Shown here one piece after another: positions 47,344 through 64,000 of a DNA stretch of 64,000 nucleotides. The position numbers were made by a program, and so were the translations under genes. How positions within the stretch are numbered: position 1 is the first letter of the stretch; every line of letters starts with the position of its first letter. Source of the stretch: Amorphochlora amoebiformis (taxonomy: Eukaryota; Cercozoa; Chlorarachniophyceae); assembly GCA_054601695.1 (NCBI GenBank), contig BAAHQB010000329.1, positions 1-64,000 on the forward strand, read 5' to 3'. The notes under the pieces were generated by a model. It was not told the origin of the DNA. It saw only the letters and a list, made by a program, of their open reading frames with translations, and did not search any database.

Positions 47344-47461
47344 ACATATACATATATGTATATATACACATATATATTATATTAATATAAATATAATATA
47401 TTAATATGTATATATAGGTGTATATATGTGTGTATATGTATACATCAATTTATATAGATGC

Positions 47462-47507
<46 letters not shown>

Positions 47508-47545
47508 AAATATAAACCTATACACATAATCCAAATCTGAAAATT

Positions 47546-47579
<34 letters not shown>

Positions 47580-47580
47580 C

Positions 47581-47631
<51 letters not shown>

Positions 47632-48775
47632 TATAGGTATATGTACACATACTCTCATACACACACATCTACACACATACACCACATGTGTGCATGAGTA
47701 TGACTCGATTCAACCCAATGTGTGACCTAAATCGAGACCATTAGAGGGCGATTTTTCCGTATTCACAAACATTTTGACTCACACTGTGACAATCTAGGTG
47801 ATAATCGAAGTAAAGGGTGGCGAGAGACTGAAGATCCGGCTGCTTTCAAGGTTCCTGGGAATCTCGAATCCGGGCAACTCCATCATCTACGGCTATATCA
47901 CGCTGCTACTCGCGCATCTCACAACCATTCAGGCTAGCTCCCGCCTACTCCAGCGCCTTATGTCACGTTTAAAGTTCGAGGCCCTGGCTGAGATGGGTTT
48001 CCAACTCTCCAGCCGCAACAACAGCACTCACAGTTCACCGTATCAAGCGAACAAGAAAGGCAGGTTTCAAGCTAAGTGGGCCAGCCACACTCGCCACGGC
48101 CCAATGCAGAAAGCCGATTCAAAACTCAATACAGAAGTCCCAGTCTCCATATCGACTAACAATACCAGACCGACTCCGAGGATACATTCGCCCAACCTGG
48201 CATCGGGATTGGATGACGCCTCTCCTTGCTCTCCACCTGACAGCGCTTCTGCTATGGGATTCTCTCCGGTTGGATCAGGCATCTCTAAACGAGCGACAGA
48301 CCCAGAATTCCCAGTTGCCTCCGAATCATCCCCCACTGCACCAGTAGCTGTGGCCTCCAGCCCTGCGCCCCCCTCATCCACGGACTTCCCCACACTCCCC
48401 TACTCTTCACGTGTCCCCTCGGTAGGCAAGCATACTAGTACTCTTAGTCGGCCCACAAGCAATGCAAACAGCCGATGGGGAACTAGAATACAGACGCTCG
48501 AAGAACTGGAGAACCCTCTCTCGATAATTGTCTCCGAGCGCCAGCCTGAAGACAGCAAGGCTAACCCAGACACCGGATCCGGACGGGAGCTAGTGATGAA
48601 TGAAAAACTTGCCAAGTCGGTGCGCGAGCACCCATGCTTCGATCCACGGGCCAGCATTTGGGCTAGCGAACAACACCATGAAGCTATGAGGGACAATCGA
48701 GGAATGTTCATTTTCAGCGCAATTCTGGCCATGTGCGCGCCGCTGTACGTGGCCATTATTAGTGCGAGAGAATAG
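44323..48775 (+). CDS. Polytopic membrane protein A (paralogue of 49908-53531), 7 exons
   Basis: Exons 44323-45234, 45907-45963, 46071-46099, 46221-46340, 46761-46800, 46865-46909 and 47798-48775 join in phase to 726 codons plus stop. Hydrophobic segments suggest ten or more membrane passes: exon 1 holds about six, including [11 protein letters not shown] and [11 protein letters not shown]; exons 2-7 add segments such as WVLLLLVV and [11 protein letters not shown] Ser/Pro-rich hydrophilic loop of about 200 residues follows in the last exon, and a final C-terminal helix ([19 protein letters not shown]) ends in SARE. It aligns along its whole length with protein B, sharing TSAAPG, VLPFA and YLWK/KMW regions. 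I do not recognise the family. It could be a transporter, channel or receptor of a lineage-specific type. A 96-bp duplication follows exon 1. Confidence 0.8.
45216..45395 (+). repeat. About 96-bp tandem duplication across the 5' splice site of membrane protein A exon 1
   Basis: GCTGTTGGAGATGATCGAG followed by donor GTTTGT (copy 1 at 45216) is repeated from 45312 as GCTGCTGGAGATGATCGAG followed by CTTGTT. Both are followed by TTCAGAATC, a CT-rich stretch and TTTACATTG. The second copy has lost the GT at the equivalent site. Confidence 0.9.
45420..45640. repeat. (TA)n array in membrane protein A intron 1
   Basis: TA runs with a TGTGTGTGTGTATGT patch. Confidence 0.9.
46345..46700. repeat. Diverged tandem copies of the exon 4 end in membrane protein A intron 4
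   Basis: Exon 4 ends with ATTACTACTACATCTGGTTTAAAAAAGATCA, here cited only by its words TACATCTGGTTTAAA and AGTCTCC. Related words recur three times downstream (near 46405, 46508 and 46600: TACATCKGGTTT or ACATCTAGTTCAAA, then AAGTCTC or AACTCTC and CTAGGAG or CTTGGGAG), spaced about 90 bp. The unit thus includes the exon end and donor, as at other junctions. Confidence 0.75.
46970..47660. repeat. (TA)n arrays in the last intron of membrane protein A
   Basis: TA runs with short unique stretches at 47030-47110. Confidence 0.9.
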
Positions 48776-49907
48776 CACATCTAGATATGTCCAAGTGGGT
48801 ATGGAATATTATATCCGCCATTTTTAGTAATGCTTGAGCTTGAATTTGTCATGATATCTAGATTATCTAGATTATCTAGAGTTATCTTAAACCTAGATGT
48901 AGCCCCAGTACTGTATGACTAGCTAGTAGCTAGAGTAGATATTAACGTTAGATACTGTCTAAACTAGTCTAAATTCTAGATATCCTAGATATCACGGTAA
49001 ACTAGGTAAACTCTAGAAACTAGAGTAAGTTTCTAGTATTAGTGTTAGTATCCCAGTAGGTATCCTAGGTATCTGTCTAGTACTCTAGGTACTAGTACTA
49101 TACGTACTTAATTCTATGTCTAGATGTATGTATCTATTTAATTACCTAGATTACCATGCAATCGGATATCACCACTAGATCTTACGAGATCGAAATCATA
49201 TAATCGTCTTACTTTTGCTGTGCTCTGGTACACTAGTCTAGGCAATCAACAAGCAACAAGAATATATATGTAGCTATAGCTAGAGCTCTCGGAGAATAGT
49301 ATATCTATGTCTACCTAGTCTACGTATCTAGCTATACTAGTATATATCTACGTATTAGATCTCTAGGATCTAGTATATATCTAGTACCATAGACTAGATA
49401 GAGTCTAGATCTAGCTAGAGAGTCTAGAGAGTCTAGCTAGCTAGTAGAGAGTACTAGAGACTCTAGAGCCTGAGACTCTCTAGCTGTGTCATACATATAT
49501 ATATATATCTAGTATATCTTAGTATATACTAGATATATATTATATATCTAGTATATATAACAATATACAAATATGTGCTAGATGTGTACACGTGTGTGTG
49601 TGTATATGTGTGTGTCACCTGTCACTCAGACTAGTAAGACTCACGGGCCTACTAGGCCTAGTACTAGTAGAGCTATACTAGCTATATCAGATATACAGAT
49701 ATATATATATAGAATATGACTCTAATATGATATACTAGATATGAGATAGCCTGGGTTTCTAATGTTTCTACTAGTTCTAGAGTCTAGATCTAGAGTCTAG
49801 AGGTGTGCATGAACAATTACTTTTAAGTAATATGTTGAACTACTACTAATAACCAGTTTTGACGTAGACATATACACCAACATTGACTAAACTAGTACAA
49901 GTTTGTT
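48776..49907. other. CTAG-rich spacer between the convergent membrane protein genes
   Basis: 1.1 kb between two stop codons, very rich in CTAG, TCTAGA and GCTAGCTAG words (most dense at 49260-49480), with no open frame of note. It must hold both 3' UTRs and polyadenylation sites. Composition matches the blocks at 8.3, 9.4 and 37.1 kb. Confidence 0.65.
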
Positions 49908-51252
49908 TCATTCTTGACGAGAAACGACCAGCATTGCCACCCATAGAGGGGTAATCATACCCATCAGTGATCCGCTCACAAACAGCTCGCGGTGTGCACT
50001 AATCTCCTTAAGATTCACCGAACTGAACCACGCACTATACCGAGGATCAATCACCTGAAATCGAATAGAAATGAAAAATATGGTGCCAATATGTACATGT
50101 ATATATGGATCGTGCATTTATATATATTCTACAATTAAAATTCTTTGATACATAGCGGTACATATAATGAAATTTGTTAAAATGAATATCATAGAATGGG
50201 TACCTTCAACAGTATATATATATATATATGTAAATATATATACATATATATATATACATATCTGAACGTAATGTATATATATCTATATTTATATAAAACA
50301 TATATATATATACACACACACACACACCATATATATATATATATATATATACATAATCATACTTGTACCTAAAATATTATGTTTTAATATATGTGAGTCC
50401 TCTGATGTAACAATACCTCTGATTGCGAAGAGGTTGCTTGTCGGCTTGTGCGGGGTTCGGAAGTATTATCTTGGGCATTGGATTCTCTTCTGTGTGAGAT
50501 TCTTGATGCATCTGAGGCGACTTCAAGGGTGGCGCTGGTAGAGGCGGGATCGATAGTGACAGCTGCCTCACAAGCATTACCAGCATCACGAGCGTTTTCT
50601 TCGAGGGTGGTTAGCTTTGGTAGGGCTACGATTGACGGCATGGAGTGAGTGTTGGCGGAAACATCGATAGAGAGGCCAGGTGAGGGCTTCCAGGGAAACG
50701 GTGCTACGAGAGATTTGGGACTGATTCCCGGGGTAAGTACAGGAGACTTGGAGGCCGGGCCGTGCAGTGAGGAGGTGAACATGCGACGGGCGATGTCTCT
50801 TGACAATCCGCGTTTGAGTTTCAAATCGGTTATTTGTGGAATAGTTATGAGGCTATCAAGCCTGCTACCCCCACTTGTTCTTCCGCTCTCAATCCACCGG
50901 CTGTTGAGGCCTATCGGTTTGCTCTGATGATTGGCGAAAGTCTTCGGAGTGACAGGTGCCTTGGAAACGGAGTCGGTTGGACGCCGACGACTTGCCTTGT
51001 ACCGAGAGATGAGAATCGACTGGCCGAGTGCATTCTTGCTATTTCTGGCTTCAAGCATTGCGACCACTTTAATTTTTTTCATTCGGCGAGCGAGCAGGCG
51101 TGAGGTGAGTTGTGTGAGAATCACATGGGCGGCGAGGAGAATGAGGTAGCCAGTGAGAGAAGCCCCGGTGATTGGACGGCCTAGGAAGCTGGAGATGAGA
51201 GTCGCTCCTAGAACTGGCCCGAATTTCCACTCGATGACAAACTGAGTGAACA

Positions 51253-51299
<47 letters not shown>

Positions 51300-51325
51300 T
51301 ATACTTATACACACACATATAATAT

Positions 51326-51375
<50 letters not shown>

Positions 51376-51416
51376 TATAAATATATATCTATACATATTA
51401 TATACACACATACATA

Positions 51417-51480
<64 letters not shown>

Positions 51481-51675
51481 TATATATATTATACATATCT
51501 ATACATAATATGCATGTGTATATATGTGTATATGTATGTATATGTGTGTGTATATGGTGTATTACATACATAAATAAGGATAGGTAATTTATATATATAT
51601 ATGTATGTATATATATATATATAATATATATATATATATATTTTTATATATGTATGTGTATAAATGTATGCATAT

Positions 51676-51728
<53 letters not shown>

Positions 51729-51796
51729 CATATGTTCCACATATATTTATGCATACATATATATATATATATATATATATGATATATACATACACA

Positions 51797-51853
<57 letters not shown>

Positions 51854-51886
51854 GTAATATACATGTGTATATGACTATTGTACAAA

Positions 51887-51932
<46 letters not shown>

Positions 51933-53531
51933 ATTAGTATGCAGTCGCACGTTTTGGTGTGAATATATGGAAACATGTTACTATATATATTGTATTAGTA
52001 TGCAGTCGCACGTTTTGGTGTGAATATATGGAAACATGTTACCATGAGGGTGACGGATACGAGAACAATGCTGGAGGCTAGCATTTTTTGTCGGATGTAT
52101 TGACACCTATTTGTCATCATCACCATCTCATCATCCGTGTATTTCACTCCGTTACGAGTTTGTTGTTACTTTTTGGCCATGAAGACCAACTTTTCGCGCT
52201 GAGTCTTTCGCCATCTCCTCTTGATGTAGTCGAAGTACATCTCGTCAGTCCATCCACTTTCGAAACAGAAGTCCACGATCGTGACAACACCCAGCAATGC
52301 CCAGTATGTAACGCTAACGAGTTCTACTTCAAAGAACAGGATCACCACAGCGAATTCTTGGAAAAGCTGGATAAAAAATGTGAAAATTATGCATACAAGT
52401 GGGAATGTGGTATACCTATGATACTATATCTATATATATATATATATATATATAAATATATATATGTATATATATATACATACACAAACAGTGCATGTGG
52501 AATATGTAAAAAATACATACACATCCATATAAAATATTTTAAATCTAGATTATGCATAAAACCGCGATTTTTTAGGATCTTATCACCTGGAGAGGATAAA
52601 GCACCAAGCCGAGCACTTCCCTTGAGTCTTCGTTGTTTATGGGCAAAATATCCAGCGCCTCGATGACAAGCTTGGTGAAGCAAGTCATAGCGACGTAGAT
52701 GTACAGGATCAGAATGATTGAATTTAGGTTGCGGATGGACTCGAAAGTGAGCATTATAGCAAACGGCAGGACGCTCCCGCAGGTCGCACTGAAGGTGAGG
52801 CAAATAAAGACCACGCTATGAGATTTATCCTTGCGGAACACCACGTAAAGCGTAAGTACACACAATATTGGTTGTGATATGATGTACAGGATGACGGCCA
52901 ATCTCTCAGACGCGGGGGTGACTCCCGGGGCGGCTGAGGTCACAAATGCCGCCACGTAGTACAGCCAAAAGAGCAAGCTGTCAGTTTTGGGATCACAGGC
53001 CGACTGGCAGGTGATTGGAACGTTGTTTTTCTTGAAGTACATGAGCGCCACCTTGTGGACGAAATAGTACATGACTATTAGTGAGCGAATGAGACATAGG
53101 AGTGCAAACACGCCCATCAACAGGGGATTGGTTGAGCGTCGGATGAAGTCCAGGTACACGAGGCTCGACACGATTCCAAACAAGCACGTCGCCTTTGCGA
53201 AGTGACACATGAACCCCATCATCATGCTGCTCTCTTCATTCTTCCATAGGTACGGGGCAAGGATTCTCAGCGAGAATAAGTACTGGGCCATGAGCACAAT
53301 CGATTGAATCCCAATCCACGCCGCGTATGCTCCGCTGTCTTTTTCTTGTAAGATGAGCACAACTGTAGCGAATATATGAAGGAGGACACCCAACCCAATA
53401 GCGAGCGTTCCGTCGATGATGTAGAAGTATCGCCATGAGTAGTACGCGTCCAGCCAGCGTGGTAAGTCGTCCATTTTCGCAGTCTGAACAGGGCTTCTCG
53501 AGGTTTTTGGAGGTTTTGAACGTTTCATCAC
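49908..53531 (-). CDS. Polytopic membrane protein B (paralogue of 44323-48775), 5 exons
   Basis: Exons on the minus strand: 53531-52587, 52366-52170, 52106-52043, 51241-50417 and 50054-49908 join in phase to 725 codons plus stop, one residue shorter than protein A. The N-terminus is basic ([12 protein letters not shown]). Multiple hydrophobic helices follow ([55 protein letters not shown]). Then comes a hydrophilic Ser/Thr/Pro-rich loop of about 200 residues, and the last exon encodes a DPRYSAWF segment plus a final helix ending SRQE. Alignment with A places three introns at equivalent or near-equivalent sites. B has an intron before DPRYSAWF that A lacks, and A has three that B lacks. Tail-to-tail order suggests an inverted duplication. 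Function unknown. Confidence 0.8.
50210..50360. repeat. (TA)n array in the last intron of membrane protein B
   Basis: TA runs with ACACACACACACC between exons 50417 and 50054. Confidence 0.85.
51245..51930. repeat. (TA)n arrays in membrane protein B intron 3
   Basis: TA runs starting 12 bp upstream (minus sense) of the acceptor of the 51241-50417 exon. Confidence 0.9.
51921..52042 (-). repeat. 61-bp near-perfect tandem duplication at the 5' splice site of membrane protein B exon 3
   Basis: Two adjacent copies (51921-51981, 51982-52042) with GTATTAGTATGCAGTCGCAC and GTTTTGGTGTGAATATATGG differ by at most a base or two. The donor GTAACA of the 52043-52106 exon is the first part of copy 2 on the minus strand. 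The same GTAACA occurs again 61 bp further in. Confidence 0.92.
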
Positions 53532-54030
53532 GGGTCTTCCACGTGTTCAAAAACAATCTGGGCAAAGTACCTAAAACCCGCCCCACTTCACTCTCCATCG
53601 GCTTGCGTGTGGCGGTCTTCTTTGGCTTCGCGCGCCTTCTTGGACTCGCGCGCCTTCTTGGACCTGCTAGTTGGTTATTGTCTTCAGTGAGAAATCCATG
53701 AAATGCACTGATCCTTTGCGCCTCAATCGACACATCATATCCTTATCCTCAATGTTATCGTTATTCACAAACGCGATTATGACAATAAACAACACAAAAC
53801 ATGATTGTAACCAAATTTCGAGCGGGCATAGACAGAATAAAGAAGAGTAATTATGCAAATTAAATGACACAGATTACGCAATATCCTAAACTCAATATTA
53901 TTAACCATCATCTACGAAGATCTACATTGTTTTAAAACTATGATATATAATATTATGTATGCAATTATATATGTGTAATGTGTATATATATATATGTGTA
54001 TATATATATGTTAATACATATAATATTATG

Positions 54031-54092
<62 letters not shown>

Positions 54093-54216
54093 ATGATAAT
54101 AATAATAATAATAATAATAATAGTGATAACGATAATAATAATTGCAATAATGATAACGATAATAACTATTTAATATACTAGCAATCGTATTATATTACAT
54201 ATATATTGCATACTTG

Positions 54217-54257
<41 letters not shown>

Positions 54258-54261
54258 TATA

Positions 54262-54334
<73 letters not shown>

Positions 54335-54478
54335 TATATATATATGTATATATGTGTATATATGTGTGTATATACAATTTAAATATGAGTGTGTATAATG
54401 TATGTGTACATGTATGTATACATGTATATGTATATATATGTTCATATGTATATATGTATATATATATATATGTGTATG

Positions 54479-54530
<52 letters not shown>

Positions 54531-55557
54531 CATATGTGTAATGTATATATAATTGTATATGTATGTGTATTTATGTATTATGTAATATATATATATATAT
54601 ATGTATTTTTGTATATGTGTAGATATATAGATATATATACAGCATATACATGTATAGATTGATGCACATGGCATGTATAGTGCTACATATTACTGAAATA
54701 GTGTAGATAATACTCCATTAGACATACAATACTCAAGATCAATTCCGATCAGTTAAGAATATCCATGTACACTGTAAGTAATTGTAACAGTTACCTAGTG
54801 AAGTGTGGTATTGATATTTGTAAGTAAAATGTTATTTGTGGGTCATTATTGTTGGTAATTTGAAGTGTGTTCCTTGGTTGGTGTGGTAATTACTAATTAG
54901 TAATTACTAATTAGTAATTACAGTTCCAATGATTGCGGTCGTGTAGCAGGTGTGACAAAAAGGGCAAAAACTGACTGAATAAATGATTTCGAATGAGCTG
55001 GTTTGCAACTTGATCATGATGTGTAGGAAGCTTAAATGTGGCAACTTGTCACAACTCAGGTATACCTCACACGCGTGATGGCAGATCGTGTGATTGTTGC
55101 ACAAATCGTTCAAGAGGAAATCATTCATTTGAGAACGTCACTCTAGTTTGTCACCAGTGGGGGAGGATATCCGCTAGAGGGTTCCGTTAATGAGCCCGAA
55201 ATTACCACAAGAGAGCCCATTGGCACGTGGTGTAACAGTCATAAAGTGTTTTTGACAACTTATTTTTGTGCTGGCGGCTCACCTTGGCGCGGTCCAGACG
55301 GTCGCGCTCAAACAAAATTATGCGAGCATTGGTATGCATTACTAGTACGAGGGGAAAGGAAGCATTCAAACGTAGAAGGGGGGGGTTTTGCAAATATATC
55401 ATTATGATAGTCCAGTTTGTTGCTTTTTGTCTTATTTTGTGCGTAAATGGTCTGTTGTTCCATTCTTATCCGGTTGATAAATTCGAAGAAACTCGACTTA
55501 TCACCCCGATGATAACAGCTCATCAACCGCAATCACCATTCACATGCATGTAAACGC
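53532..55557. other. Intergenic: 5' flank of membrane protein B, TA arrays, unassigned DNA
   Basis: 53532-53900 is repeat-free and likely holds the promoter and 5' UTR of protein B. 53940-54660 is (TA)n with an AATAAT/GATAAC trinucleotide run at 54091-54175. 54660-55557 is unique and contains GGTAATTACTAATTAGTAATTACTAATTAG as a short direct repeat near 54885. A minus-strand frame at 55270-55330 (ARIILFERDRLDRAK, followed by GTGAGC) looks like an isolated exon, but I cannot link it to a gene. Confidence 0.45.
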
Positions 55558-55675
55558 ATGCCTACAACTGTTTCCAATACAAACCTTGCATGCATTTACT
55601 GTACGGCGGTAAATCCATATGTACACATCCAGGTGCTATCCGGAGTGCTGTTTCTCGTGGTAACAAATTACATCC

Positions 55676-55735
55676 TAACCCGAACCCTAACCTTAGCCCG
55701 ACCTTTACACACGAACCCTAACCTCAACCCAACCA
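55676..55735. repeat. Degenerate interstitial telomeric repeat
   Basis: CCTAACCCGAACCCTAACCTTAGCCCGACC and ACCCTAACCTCAACCC words, including the CCCGA variant of the terminal array, in the same orientation as the left telomere. It directly precedes the palindromic minisatellite. Confidence 0.8.
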
Positions 55736-55740
55736 TTCAT

Positions 55741-55940
55741 TGTGTCTTGACAGTCAAGTTGGGGAGTCTTGACAGTCAAGACGCCAGGTGTCTTGACAGT
55801 CAAGACGTGAGGTGTCTTGACAGTCAAGACGTGGGGTGTCTTGACAGTCAAGTCACGGGATGTCTTGACAGTCAAGACGCGGGATGTCTTGACAGTCAAG
55901 ACGCGGTCAAGACGTGGGGTGTCTTGACAGTCAAGACGCG
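55741..55940. repeat. Palindromic minisatellite (TCTTGACAGTCAAGA)
   Basis: Eight to nine copies of about 23 bp. Each has the perfect palindrome TCTTGAC-A-GTCAAGA and a short spacer such as CGTGGGG or CGCGGGA. One copy is truncated. Each unit can form a 7-bp stem hairpin. Confidence 0.92.
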
Positions 55941-56182
55941 GTTACATAAATATAAATACCCCAAAACCATACAAATAGATACTCAAACCTCTCATTTGAG
56001 CTTTACTGCATCCTACGGGCAACATACATATACATACACAAACCTCTGACCCGCACCCTACGAATACATACATGTGCATACCCAAACTCCTCACCCGACC
56101 AACCTACACCGTTTGGATCATGCATATTACACCGTCACATATGCATATATATATCCAAATATATATATATATATATGTATAT

Positions 56183-56219
<37 letters not shown>

Positions 56220-56254
56220 TATATACATACATATATTTGCACATATATGTATAA

Positions 56255-56817
<563 letters not shown>

Positions 56818-56895
56818 GTAATATCTCCATATATATGTATATGTATATTTAATATGTGTGATATAAATATGTACATATGTGTATATATATATATG

Positions 56896-56995
<100 letters not shown>

Positions 56996-57014
56996 TAATA
57001 TATACATATTTATA

Positions 57015-57082
<68 letters not shown>

Positions 57083-57092
57083 GTATACAAAA

Positions 57093-57154
<62 letters not shown>

Positions 57155-57224
57155 CATATATTATATCCATAAACAATATATTTGCTCGCGTATGTACGAA
57201 TAATTTGTTAATGTGTGATTTTAG

Positions 57225-63829
<6,605 letters not shown>

Positions 63830-63839
63830 GTATTCTAGA

Positions 63840-63858
63840 TATATATTCTATGTTATGT

Positions 63859-63890
<32 letters not shown>

Positions 63891-63908
63891 TATATATATC
63901 TATAATTT

Positions 63909-63952
<44 letters not shown>

Positions 63953-64000
63953 TATGCATATATGTATATCTACAAATACATTTGTACATTTTTGTACATA
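63840..64000. repeat. (TA)n at the right window edge
   Basis: TA and ATTATT runs in the intron after the last visible NHL exon; the gene continues to the right. Confidence 0.85.

Overview
This window is the left end of a eukaryotic chromosome. It opens with about 1.35 kb of telomeric DNA in CCCTAA orientation, followed by roughly 62 kb of intron-rich, very AT-rich DNA. The genes have short exons (mostly 33-170 bp), almost always GT-AG introns, and introns full of (TA)n arrays and minisatellites. TTAGGG-type telomeres, standard stop codons, Sel1- and NHL-repeat proteins and a cytochrome P450 fit a protist (an alga, stramenopile-like or holozoan-like lineage). The sequence alone does not let me place it further.

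I rebuilt six gene models exon by exon, requiring codon phase and protein family to agree across each junction. (1) Minus strand, 5682-18102: an SPFH/band-7 (prohibitin/stomatin/flotillin superfamily) membrane protein of 14 exons and about 616 residues, ending in a long acidic tail. (2) Plus strand, about 18.6-35.5 kb: a Sel1-repeat protein of at least 18 exons. (3) Minus strand, 38729-44186: a cytochrome P450 with I-helix, ExxR and heme motifs. (4) Plus strand, 44323-48775, and (5) minus strand, 49908-53531: two convergent paralogous polytopic membrane proteins of 726 and 725 residues, family not recognised. (6) Plus strand, from about 57.2 kb past the window end: an NHL-repeat (beta-propeller) protein of at least 11 exons. 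Genes 1/2 and 3/4 are divergent pairs separated by about 140 bp, so shared promoters are likely. A few further coding-like stretches on the minus strand lie between the telomere and 5 kb.

The rest is repeats: (TA)n arrays in nearly every larger intron, a tract of about 120 C, a 330-bp (GA)n tract, a hexanucleotide array, (TCACA)n, many minisatellites, interstitial telomeric repeats, CTAG-rich blocks, a solo LTR and traces of other LTR elements.

The most striking pattern is that many intron tandem repeats begin exactly at exon-intron junctions. The repeat unit contains the 5' or 3' splice site, and often some exon sequence. I found this independently at more than ten junctions in five of the genes. 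It looks like a local process that expands introns by duplicating splice junctions, and it would give many introns arrays of decoy splice sites.
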